A stretch of DNA of 6,678 nucleotides from an uncultured Burkholderiaceae bacterium (GTDB taxonomy: Bacteria > Pseudomonadota > Gammaproteobacteria > Burkholderiales > Burkholderiaceae_F): contig CALGWX010000374.1 of assembly GCA_937936215.1 (NCBI GenBank), positions 1 to 6,678 of the forward strand. The letters are read 5' to 3'. Shown here piece by piece: positions 1-5,560 of this stretch. A program made the translations under genes and the position numbers. Under the pieces are notes generated by a model. That model saw only the letters and a program-made list of their open reading frames with translations, was not told the origin of the DNA and searched no databases. Every line of letters begins with the position of its first letter. Position 1 is the stretch's first letter.

Positions 1-1512
1 AACGGCGACATGCGGCTGAACATCCGCCTGATCGGGGTGCTGTTCGGGCTGCTGATGCTGTCGATGTTCGGGCGCTTCATGATGGAGATCGGCCGCGGCA
101 GCCGCGACAGCAAGGGCGGCGTGGCGGTGCTGGTGGTCGCCGGCGTGGCGCTGTGGATCCTCGGTTGGATCGGCGTCTTCTTCGGCCGCCTGATCAAGGC
201 GGCGGTGTCACGCCAGCGTGAGTACCTCGCCGACGCCAGCAGCGTGCAGTTCACCCGCAACCCGGACGGCATCGGTGGAGCGCTGCGCAAGATCGGCGGC
301 CTGACGCAGGGCGGCAACCCCGGCAGCCGCATCGAGCATCCCAACGCGGAGACGCTGTCGCACCTGTTCCTCGGCGCCGCCCGGCCGAGCTTCGCCAGCG
401 GCCTGTTCGCCACCCATCCGCCGCTGGCGGAGCGGATCAAGCGCATCTATGGGCGGGAGCTGCCCCTGTTGCCGGCGAACGAACTGCCGCTCGCCGAGGC
501 GCTCGCCGGCGCGCCTGCCGCCGCGGCGGCCGAGGCGCCGATTCCGTTTCCGGGCGGGCTGGCCGCGCTCGACGTGGCGGCCAGCCCCGTGGCGGCGCTG
601 GTCCGGGAGCCTTCGCGCAGCGAGCGGGTCACGGAAGAGATCGGCTCGGCCGTGGCCGAGGGGCTGCGGCTGGCGCGCGCGGTGCGGCCAGCCGAACAGT
701 CGCCGTCCGGTCCCCTGGAGGCAGCGCTCGCCGACACCTCGGGCGTGCAACTCCTGGTGCTAGCGATGCTGATCGAAAAGGACAAGCCGTTTTCCGGCCA
801 GCAGCGGCAGCTGGTGGCCGAGGCGTTCGGCGCCGACGCAGCGCGCCGTGTCGACGACCTGCACGAGGCGGTGCAGCGCCTGCCGCCGGGGCTGCGCCTG
901 CCGCTGCTCGACCGCGCCGAGCCGACGCTGCTGAAGCTGCCGCTGGCGGCGCGCGAGCGGCTGCTGCTGCTCGCGCACGGCCTGATCCAGGCCGATGGCC
1001 GCGTCACCCTGCACGAGTTCCTGCTGTTCACGGTGCTGAAGCGGCGCATCGGCCGCGACGCGCACCGGCGGGTGCCGGTGCGCTATGCCGATCTTTCGCC
1101 GCTGGTGGCCGAGGTCGGCCTGGTGATGTCGCTGCTGGCCAGCGTGCGGCTGCCGCAGCAGCCGGAGCGGGCGTACAACGCGGGCGTGCTGCTGTTGCCC
1201 GGGATCGATCCGCCGCCGGTAGCCACGGAGCGCATCGACCTGGATGCGGTCGGCCGCGCCCTCGACCGGCTCAACGAGCTGGCGCCGCTCGCCAAGCCCC
1301 ACCTGATCAAGGCCTGCGCCGCGGTCGCCTTCGTCGACGGGACGACGCACTGGAAGGCCGCCAGTTGCCTGCGCACGATCTGCGCCGCGCTCGACTCGCC
1401 GCTGCCGCCGCAACTGCTGGCCGACCCCGGCGACGCGGCGATCGCCGGTGCCACCGAGGCGCCCGCCTCCGCCGCGCCGGTGCCGCGCCAGGGCGCGCTG
1501 CCGTTGCCCTGA
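1..1512 (+). CDS. M48 family membrane metallopeptidase with TerB-like C-terminal extension (5' partial)
   Basis: This is the C-terminal 503 residues of a zinc metallopeptidase of family M48 (HtpX/Ste24 type). The frame is open from base 1, and the first residues (NGDMRLN) normally follow directly after the catalytic HEXXH helix in this family. The ATG at base 10 is therefore internal, and the true start and HEXXH lie outside the window. Two hydrophobic segments follow (window residues about 8-24 and 41-62). The motif REYLADA carries the likely third zinc ligand, Glu74, and is followed by FTRNPDGIGGALRKIGG and HPPLAERI (139-146), all typical of M48 proteins. After an Ala/Pro-rich linker (about 155-240), the C-terminal half is helical and resembles TerB-like domains: ADGRVTLHEFLL (from residue 331) and a second FVDG motif (D446) ending in LDSPLPP. 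It probably degrades membrane proteins in quality control, by family analogy. The M48 call is firm; the TerB-like call is a pattern match. It ends convergently with the DUF4197 gene. Confidence 0.9.
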   Translation, partial: NGDMRLNIRLIGVLFGLLMLSMFGRFMMEIGRGSRDSKGGVAVLVVAGVALWILGWIGVFFGRLIKAAVSRQREYLADASSVQFTRNPDGIGGALRKIGGLTQGGNPGSRIEHPNAETLSHLFLGAARPSFASGLFATHPPLAERIKRIYGRELPLLPANELPLAEALAGAPAAAAAEAPIPFPGGLAALDVAASPVAALVREPSRSERVTEEIGSAVAEGLRLARAVRPAEQSPSGPLEAALADTSGVQLLVLAMLIEKDKPFSGQQRQLVAEAFGADAARRVDDLHEAVQRLPPGLRLPLLDRAEPTLLKLPLAARERLLLLAHGLIQADGRVTLHEFLLFTVLKRRIGRDAHRRVPVRYADLSPLVAEVGLVMSLLASVRLPQQPERAYNAGVLLLPGIDPPPVATERIDLDAVGRALDRLNELAPLAKPHLIKACAAVAFVDGTTHWKAASCLRTICAALDSPLPPQLLADPGDAAIAGATEAPASAAPVPRQGALPLP

Positions 1513-1560
1513 ATCGCGATCTTCGAGGCCAAGCGGGCCGACGAGGCTGCGACCCGGTCT

Positions 1561-1588
1561 GCCGCACGCCGCATCGCGCGGCTGCGGC
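1561..1588 (+). terminator. Hairpin downstream of the M48 gene, candidate terminator
   Basis: GCCGCA (1561-1566) pairs with TGCGGC (1583-1588), and directly inside it GCCGC (1568-1572) pairs with GCGGC (1578-1582). Together they give an 11-bp stem with one bulged C (1567) and a 5-base loop. It lies 48 bases after the M48 stop codon. There is no T-tract, so it is not a classical intrinsic terminator. It could be an mRNA 3'-end structure, or simply chance in such GC-rich DNA. Confidence 0.3.
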
Positions 1589-1742
1589 GCGCCGAAGTGC
1601 GTCGCGATGCGGGCCGCGGCTGGAAGCGCCTCGGGCCGGGGGCGACGCGGCCCCGGGGGTGCGCGGCGGCGCGCCCTGGTCGGCGAGAACGACGCTGCCG
1701 CGGCGCATGCGGAGTATCAACGCGGTCGGCGCCCCACGTTGC

Positions 1743-1761
1743 GCCGGCGATCCGCGCCGGC
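1743..1761 (-). terminator. Hairpin downstream of the DUF4197 gene, candidate terminator
   Basis: GCCGGCG (1743-1749) and CGCCGGC (1755-1761) form a perfect 7-bp stem with a 5-base loop (ATCCG). It begins 11 bases after the DUF4197 stop codon on the minus strand. No run of T follows in the direction of transcription, so an intrinsic-terminator role is uncertain. Confidence 0.33.
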
Positions 1762-1772
1762 CTCGCGGCACG

Positions 1773-2486
1773 CTATTTCAAGGCCCCGAAGACCTTGCGC
1801 ACGATGTCGCTGGTGGCGCCGAGCGGATTGGCGCGCAGCTTGCGCTCTTCCTCGCCGATGACCATGAACAGGCCGTCGAGCGCCTTGTCGGTGACGTAGT
1901 TCTCGATCCGCACGACGCTGCCACCGGCGCCGAACTTGGCGGCCTGGTCGGCGAGCGCGTTGTACTGCTGCGCCAGCCCGATCTTCTGCGTCGTCTGGGT
2001 CACGATCGGCAGGAACTTCGCGGTCAGCGGCACGCGCGTCTTGTCGGCGAAGAAGCGCGTCACCGAGTCGTCGCCGCCGGTGAGGATGGCCTTGGCGTCG
2101 GCCACCGTCATCGACTTCACCGCGTCGGTGAGCAGCGTCTTCGCCTCCGGCACCGCCTGCTCGGCGGCGCGGTTGATGCCGAGCTTCAGCGCGTCGACCT
2201 CCGCGCCCTTGCCGGCCAGCTTCAGCGCCCGCTCGGCGCGGCGCAGCCAGTCGGGCAGCGGGATGCGCAGGCGGTCGTTGCCCCAGAACCCGTCGGTGCG
2301 GCCGAGCAGCTGCACCGCGGCCATGGCGCCGCTTTCCAGCGCGGTCTTCAGTGCCGTGGTGGCATCGGCGTTGGAAATCGCTGCCAGCTGCGCCCGCGCC
2401 GGTCGCGGCAACAGGGCCGCCGCCGTGACGGCCAGCGCCAGCGTCAGGGTCTCGCGGCGCGTCAGGTGTCCTGCGTATGTTTTCAT
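1773..2486 (-). CDS. DUF4197 domain-containing exported protein
   Basis: This 237-residue protein belongs to the DUF4197 family, whose function is unknown. The start chosen is the ATG at 2486, because the purine-rich AGGGAG lies six bases upstream. The in-frame ATG at 2492 abuts that same sequence, and the frame also stays open further upstream to 2588. The N-terminus is an export signal: TRRETL at residues 9-14, a hydrophobic core (about 14-26), then a probable cleavage after ARA (30-32). The paired arginines make it Tat-like, but Sec export is also possible. The mature part shows the family pattern in order: ALESGAMAAVQLLGRTDGFWGNDRLRIPLP in two halves, the helical NRAAEQAVPEAK region, the GGDDSVTRFFADKT stretch where the family often has aromatic residues, and a C-terminal GLFMVIGEEER...NP...VRKVFG. 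The protein is expected in the periplasm. It is transcribed divergently from the TlpA-like gene across 126 bp. Confidence 0.88.
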   Translation of the reverse strand: MKTYAGHLTRRETLTLALAVTAAALLPRPARAQLAAISNADATTALKTALESGAMAAVQLLGRTDGFWGNDRLRIPLPDWLRRAERALKLAGKGAEVDALKLGINRAAEQAVPEAKTLLTDAVKSMTVADAKAILTGGDDSVTRFFADKTRVPLTAKFLPIVTQTTQKIGLAQQYNALADQAAKFGAGGSVVRIENYVTDKALDGLFMVIGEEERKLRANPLGATSDIVRKVFGALK

Positions 2487-2612
2487 CGGCATCTCCCTGC
2501 GCATCGATGCCGCCGGCGGCGAGGCTTTGCGGGAAGTCCCCAAGGTGTGGCCACCGGTCGCGGGCGTGCGCCGTCGATAGACTGCCACAGCGTTCTGCGG
2601 AGGACTTCAGGC
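2487..2612. promoter_or_regulatory. Divergent promoter region between DUF4197 and tlpA-like genes
   Basis: This 126-bp gap separates two divergent start codons, so both promoters should lie in or near it. I could not identify a convincing -35/-10 pair on either strand. TAGACT at 2578-2583 is a possible -10 element for the plus-strand gene, without a good -35 partner. Short symmetrical elements are present (GGGAAGTCCC at 2531-2540 and TGGCCA at 2547-2552), but neither matches an operator I recognise. Confidence 0.4.
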
Positions 2613-3176
2613 ATGTCAACGGATCGACGGCGCGCCGCGGCCCGCCACGACGACGGGGCGGGCGGCCGTCTCCTGCGCCGGTTGACGGTCGCCTTGGCGC
2701 TGGGCGTTCTCGTGCTCGTCGGCGGGCTGGCCGCGCTGCCGCTGCTGGCCACCCAGCCGCGGCCGGCGCCGGAGGTCACCTTTGTCACCGCCAGCGGCGA
2801 AGCGGCGCCGCTGTCGTCGCAGCGCGGCCGGCCGGTGCTGGTGAGCTTCTGGTCGACGAGTTGCGGCACCTGCCTGACCGAGATGCCGGCGCTGGTCGCC
2901 CTGCACCAGCGCCACGCCGCGGCGGGGCTGCGCACCTTCGCGGTGTCGATGGCGCACGACCGGCCGGAGCACGTGCTCGAGTTCGCCCGCCTGCGCGCGC
3001 TGCCCTTCGACATCGTCCTCGACGAGGCGGGTGCCCTGGCGCGCGCCTTCAACGACACGCAGGTGACGCCGACCAAGTTCCTGATCGACGGCGACGGGCG
3101 CATCGTGCGCACCTACGCCGGCTTCACCGACTTCGCGGACCTTTCGCGGCGCATCGAAGGCCTGCTCGGCGGCTGA
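2613..3176 (+). CDS. TlpA-like thiol-disulfide oxidoreductase, membrane-anchored
   Basis: This 187-residue thioredoxin-fold protein belongs to the TlpA/ResA-like redoxin group. The ATG at 2613 is preceded by AGGA at 2601-2604, eight bases away, which fixes the start. An Arg-rich N-terminus (RRR at 5-7, RLLRR at 19-23) precedes one hydrophobic segment (about 24-46). It lacks a clear cleavage site, so the protein is probably anchored in the inner membrane with its domain in the periplasm. The thioredoxin core shows VLVSFWSTSCGTCLTEMP with active-site cysteines 84 and 87 (CGTC), and the cis-proline segment VTPTKFLID (Pro153). The family typically reduces or exchanges disulfides, for example in cytochrome c or cupredoxin maturation. 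The client here cannot be read from context, because the neighbours are DUF4197 and the lip cluster. The gene ends 16 bp from the converging 86-aa membrane protein gene. Confidence 0.9.
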   Translation: MSTDRRRAAARHDDGAGGRLLRRLTVALALGVLVLVGGLAALPLLATQPRPAPEVTFVTASGEAAPLSSQRGRPVLVSFWSTSCGTCLTEMPALVALHQRHAAAGLRTFAVSMAHDRPEHVLEFARLRALPFDIVLDEAGALARAFNDTQVTPTKFLIDGDGRIVRTYAGFTDFADLSRRIEGLLGG

Positions 3177-3192
3177 CCCCGCTGCGCGGCGG

Positions 3193-3453
3193 TCACCGTC
3201 GCTGCAGGCGGTGCACGATCACGCCGGCGATGGCCGGCGCGACCGCCCACAGCAGGGCCAGGCCCGCGGACAGCGCCGGGTTGCCGCTGCCGCGGTCGAA
3301 GAAGAAGTACAGCAGCGCCAGCGCCACCGTGAGCGCGGCTACGGCCGCTACGCCCAGCCGCCGCGCGAGCAGCCACGGGTACAGGAAGATGCCGAACCCC
3401 ACCAGGATCGCTGCGGTGAGGCTGCCGGTGAGCCAATTCGGAAGATCCGGCAT
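3193..3453 (-). CDS. Small hypothetical membrane protein (86 aa)
   Basis: I do not recognise a named family. The 86-residue product is almost wholly hydrophobic, with three predicted membrane helices (about residues 8-30, 36-51 and 60-82). Basic residues follow the first helix (ARR, 30-32) and close the protein (HRLQRR). It is probably an integral inner-membrane protein. The ATG at 3453 lacks a strong ribosome binding site. It starts four bases after the stop of an 18-codon frame that itself begins just after lipA, so translation may be coupled from upstream. It lies 67 bp downstream of lipA on the same strand and is probably the last gene of that transcript. The consistent hydrophobic pattern and compact placement between two genes support it as real. 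A role in lipoate metabolism is only a guess by position. Confidence 0.7.
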   Translation of the reverse strand: MPDLPNWLTGSLTAAILVGFGIFLYPWLLARRLGVAAVAALTVALALLYFFFDRGSGNPALSAGLALLWAVAPAIAGVIVHRLQRR

Positions 3454-3457
3454 GACG

Positions 3458-3514
3458 TCAGCCCGGCGCCGGCGCGCCGGCGCGGGATCGCAACGCCCGG
3501 GCGATCCGTTTCAT
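3458..3514 (-). CDS. Possible 18-aa small ORF between lipA and the membrane protein gene
   Basis: The minus strand reads ATG at 3514, six bases after the lipA TAA, and gives MKRIARALRSRAGAPAPG before a TGA at 3460-3458. The next gene's ATG follows four bases later. The peptide is short, basic and Ala/Pro-rich. The ribosome binding site is weak. The tight spacing on both sides is what suggests a coupling or leader peptide, but an ORF this short is common by chance in GC-rich DNA. Confidence 0.2.
   Translation of the reverse strand: MKRIARALRSRAGAPAPG
3485..3507 (-). other. Inverted repeat downstream of lipA
   Basis: GGATCGC (3485-3491) and GCGATCC (3501-3507) are perfect 7-base inverted repeats with a 9-base loop, 13 bases past the lipA stop codon. 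No T-tract follows on the minus strand. It could be an attenuating or stabilising hairpin between lipA and the small membrane protein gene. It lies inside the possible 18-codon ORF. Confidence 0.35.
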
Positions 3515-3520
3515 GGCCGC

Positions 3521-4504
3521 TTACGCGAAGCCGGCCGCGTGCGCCTGCTGGTCGGCGTGATAGGAACTGCGAACCAGCGGCCCGACGGCCGCGTGCGTGA
3601 AGCCCATCGCCTGGGCCTCGCGCTCGAACATCGCGAAGGTGTCCGGATGCACCCAGCGCCGCACCGGCAGGTGGTGGTTGCTCGGCGCCAGGTACTGGCC
3701 GATGGTCAGCATGTCGACGTCGTGTGCGCGCAGGTCGCGCATCACGGCGAGGATCTCGTCGTCGGTCTCCCCCAAGCCCACCATCAGGCCGCTCTTGGTC
3801 GGCACGCCGGGCACGCGGCGTTTGAACTGCGCCAGCAGCTGCAGCGAGTGCGCGTAGTCCGCGCCAGGCCGCGACTCGCGATACAGCCGCGGCACGGTCT
3901 CCAGGTTGTGGTTCATCACGTCCGGTGGCGCCGCCTCCAGGATGTCGAGCGCGCGGTCGAGCCGGCCGCGGAAGTCCGGCACCAGGATCTCGATGCGCGT
4001 GGCGGGCGACGCTTTGCGCACGGCGCGGATGCAGTCGACGAAGTGCTGCGCGCCGCCGTCCTTCAGGTCGTCGCGGTCGACCGAGGTGATGACCACATAG
4101 GCGAGCTTCAGCGCCGCGATGGTGCGTGCGAGATTGGCCGGCTCGTCGGGATCGAGCGGATCGGGGCGGCCGTGGCCGACGTCGCAAAAAGGGCAACGGC
4201 GCGTGCACTTGTCGCCCATGATCATGAAGGTCGCCGTGCCCTTGCCGAAGCACTCGCCGATGTTGGGGCAACTGGCTTCCTCGCACACCGTGTGCAGGCG
4301 GTGTTCGCGCAGGATGCCCTTGATCTCGTAAAAGCGCGTGGTCGGCGAGCTGGCGCGCACCCGGATCCACTCCGGCTTGCGGCCGGCGGGCGCGTCGGCG
4401 ACGAACCGCAGCGGGAACTTCTTGGCGACCGGCGCCGTCTTGGCCTCGCCCTTTTTCTTGGCGAACGGGTCCTTGGGTGCCGCGGGAGGCTGATCGTGGC
4501 TCAT
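3521..4504 (-). CDS. lipA: Lipoyl synthase LipA
   Basis: This radical S-adenosylmethionine enzyme inserts sulfur at C6 and C8 of protein-bound octanoate to make lipoyl groups on 2-oxoacid dehydrogenase subunits and the glycine cleavage H protein, in the cytoplasm. The product is 327 residues, normal for the family. Cys74, Cys79 and Cys85 (CX4CX5C) hold the auxiliary 4Fe-4S cluster that is consumed as the sulfur donor. Cys100, Cys104 and Cys107 (CX3CX2C, in DKCTRRCPFCDVGHG) hold the SAM cluster. The C-terminal RSSYHADQQ (from about residue 312) carries the serine that ligates the auxiliary cluster in studied homologues. All key residues are intact. The first 30 residues are Lys/Ala/Pro-rich, as in related betaproteobacterial proteins. 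The ATG at 4504 overlaps the lipB stop as ATGA, so translation is likely coupled to lipB. The gene ends with TAA. Confidence 0.98.
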   Translation of the reverse strand: MSHDQPPAAPKDPFAKKKGEAKTAPVAKKFPLRFVADAPAGRKPEWIRVRASSPTTRFYEIKGILREHRLHTVCEEASCPNIGECFGKGTATFMIMGDKCTRRCPFCDVGHGRPDPLDPDEPANLARTIAALKLAYVVITSVDRDDLKDGGAQHFVDCIRAVRKASPATRIEILVPDFRGRLDRALDILEAAPPDVMNHNLETVPRLYRESRPGADYAHSLQLLAQFKRRVPGVPTKSGLMVGLGETDDEILAVMRDLRAHDVDMLTIGQYLAPSNHHLPVRRWVHPDTFAMFEREAQAMGFTHAAVGPLVRSSYHADQQAHAAGFA

Positions 4505-5151
4505 CGGGTGAAGTGCTGCGCCAGCCGCTCGGTCAGGACGTCGGCGGCCGCGCGCCAGGAAACGGATGCACCCAGTGTAGCCAAGTCGACCGTCGGCAGC
4601 CCCGCGTAGCCGCAGGGGTGGATGCGCGAAAACGGCGCCAGGTCCATCGCCACGTTCAGCGCCACGCCGTGGTAGCTGCGGCCGCGGCTGACCTTCACGC
4701 CAAGGGCGGCAATCTTGGCGTGGCCGGCCAGCGGCCCGGCGGCGCGCGAGGTCTCGTCGCGCACGTACACGCCCGGCGCGCCGCGCACGCGCACGCCGAC
4801 CACGCCGAAGGCGTCGAGCGTCTGGATCACCGCCTGCTCGATGCGGAAGACCAGTTCCTTGACGAAGATGCCGGCACGGTGCAGGTCGATCAGCGTGTAG
4901 ACCACCACCTGCCCCGGCCCGTGGTAGGTAACCTGGCCGCCGCGGTCGGTGGCCACCACGGGGATGTCGCCGGGATTGAGCAGGTGCTCGCGGCGGCCGG
5001 CCTGGCCGAGGGTGAAAACCGGCGGATGCTCGACCAGCCACAGTTCGTTGGCGGCATCGGCGCCGCGCGCGGCGGTGAACTCGCGCATCGCCTGCCACGT
5101 GGGCAGGTACTCGGCGCGGCCGAGGTTGCGGACGATCGGCGTGGGGTTCAC
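4501..5151 (-). CDS. lipB: Octanoyltransferase LipB
   Basis: This enzyme transfers octanoyl from octanoyl-ACP to the lipoyl-domain lysine of target proteins, the step before LipA, in the cytoplasm. The product is 216 residues, of usual length. Visible motifs are RGGQVTYHGPGQ (70-81), AKIAALGVKVSRG with the catalytic Lys146, and HPCGYAG with the acyl-accepting Cys180 of the Lys/Cys pair. The start is GTG at 5151. The following IVRNLGRAEYLPTWQAMREFT aligns from its first residues with the start of E. coli LipB, so no longer N-terminus is expected even though the frame stays open upstream. The ribosome binding site is weak (GGCGAGA about ten bases upstream). The gene is separated from ybeD by 130 bp, the largest gap in the cluster, and its TGA overlaps the lipA ATG by four bases. 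Confidence 0.97.
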   Translation of the reverse strand: MNPTPIVRNLGRAEYLPTWQAMREFTAARGADAANELWLVEHPPVFTLGQAGRREHLLNPGDIPVVATDRGGQVTYHGPGQVVVYTLIDLHRAGIFVKELVFRIEQAVIQTLDAFGVVGVRVRGAPGVYVRDETSRAAGPLAGHAKIAALGVKVSRGRSYHGVALNVAMDLAPFSRIHPCGYAGLPTVDLATLGASVSWRAAADVLTERLAQHFTR

Positions 5152-5192
5152 GTCACGGGTCTCGCCGCGAGATTCGCCGGGAAATGGGTGCG

Positions 5193-5215
5193 AGGGCGTT
5201 GCGAAGCGCCGCCCT
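5193..5215 (-). other. Hairpin in the lipB leader
   Basis: AGGGCG (5193-5198) pairs with CGCCCT (5210-5215), and just inside GCG (5201-5203) pairs with CGC (5207-5209). This gives a 9-bp interrupted stem with a TT bulge and a 3-base loop. It lies about 40 bases upstream of the lipB GTG, next to a second inverted repeat. It may be an RNA structure between ybeD and lipB; no T-tract follows. Confidence 0.35.
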
Positions 5216-5225
5216 TGCCGGTCGC

Positions 5226-5246
5226 CCCGGCCGCCGCCAGGCCGGG
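5226..5246 (-). other. GC-only hairpin between ybeD and lipB
   Basis: CCCGGCC (5226-5232) and GGCCGGG (5240-5246) form a perfect 7-bp all-GC stem with a 7-base loop (GCCGCCA). It is located 35 bases after the ybeD stop on the minus strand. It could weaken read-through from dat-ybeD into lipB or protect the mRNA 3' end. Chance occurrence is possible at this base composition. Confidence 0.35.
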
Positions 5247-5281
5247 CCGTCGGAGCACCGCGCGCGCATTGGCCGCGCCCG

Positions 5282-5560
5282 CTACAGCACCACCTTGACC
5301 AGCGGGTGGCTCGTCAGCGCGCGGTACAGGGCGTCGAGCTGTTCGCGCGAGGTGGCGTTGATGGTGGCGGTCACCGACAGGTAGTTGCCGTGCCGCGAGG
5401 CGCGCAGCTCGAGCGTGGCGGCGTCGAAGTCGGGCGCGTGCGCCTGCACGACCTCGACGATCGCCTGCGCAAAGTTGTCCACCCGCCGCCCCATCACCTT
5501 GATCGGGAACGGCGTGGGGAAGGTGAGCGGCGATTCGCCCTGGCCGTTGCCGAGGATCAT
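5282..5560 (-). CDS. ybeD: YbeD family (DUF493) ACT-like protein
   Basis: This 92-residue protein is clearly homologous to E. coli YbeD (87 residues). The shared segments are FPTPFPIKVMGR (14-25), a VVEVVQ-like helix followed by HAP, the RASRHGNYLSVTATINATS stretch, and the C-terminal DALYRAL...VKVVL. YbeD has an alpha-beta fold resembling ACT regulatory domains. Its biochemical role is not settled, though it is very often encoded next to lipB and lipA, which hints at regulation of lipoate or related metabolism. It is presumably cytoplasmic, with no signal or membrane segment. The ATG at 5560 overlaps the aminotransferase TGA as ATGA, and there is no strong ribosome binding site, so re-initiation after the upstream gene is likely. 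It ends with TAG. Confidence 0.93.
   Translation of the reverse strand: MILGNGQGESPLTFPTPFPIKVMGRRVDNFAQAIVEVVQAHAPDFDAATLELRASRHGNYLSVTATINATSREQLDALYRALTSHPLVKVVL

Larger units (their letters stand above)
1513..1772. other. Convergent intergenic region, no convincing gene
   Basis: This is 260 bp between the tail-to-tail M48 and DUF4197 genes. Short frames are open here on both strands, but their translations are Arg/Ala/Pro-rich, lack a ribosome binding site and match no family I recognise. That is what random GC-rich DNA gives. What it does hold is several GC-rich inverted repeats, two of them placed just after the stop codons of the flanking genes and listed separately. A further inverted repeat, CCGGGG (1636-1641) with CCCCGG (1651-1656), sits near the middle. 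Confidence 0.7.

Noticed and set aside
10..12. ATG at base 10 as the start of the M48 gene
   Set aside because: The frame is open to base 1, and the flanking NGDMRLN is the conserved stretch after the HEXXH motif, so this Met is internal.
2527..2583. A sigma-70 promoter for the TlpA-like gene built on TTGCGG (2527-2532) and TAGACT (2578-2583)
   Set aside because: The 45-base spacing between the two boxes is far too long, and no better -35 box sits at the right distance.
2487..2588. Longer N-terminus for the DUF4197 protein starting at 2588
   Set aside because: The extra 34 residues lack family similarity and would bury the export signal. The AGGGAG sequence fits the ATG at 2486.
1365..3176. 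Long plus-strand open frame of 603 codons running into the TlpA-like gene
   Set aside because: Its first 416 codons are antisense to DUF4197 or intergenic, have low-complexity Arg/Ala/Gly composition and no family motif. The real start is the ATG at 2613 with its own ribosome binding site.
3454..3484. CGCCGGCG-type palindromes near lipA as a possible repeat or recombination site
   Set aside because: They are short self-complementary GC runs, expected often at this base composition. There is no matching copy that would define an insertion or attachment site.
2477..4609. Plus-strand open frame of 710 codons across tlpA and antisense to lipA
   Set aside because: It overlaps well-identified genes in the wrong frame or strand, and its sequence is a GC-rich shadow without recognisable domains.
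4505..5098. Upstream extension of LipA into the lipB region
   Set aside because: The frame is open, but it lies inside lipB. The ATG at 4504 gives a normal-length LipA and a typical ATGA overlap.
4477..5298. Plus-strand open frame of 273 codons antisense to lipB
   Set aside because: It has His/Arg/Val-rich shadow composition and mirrors the LipB coding pattern, whose motifs are unambiguous on the other strand.
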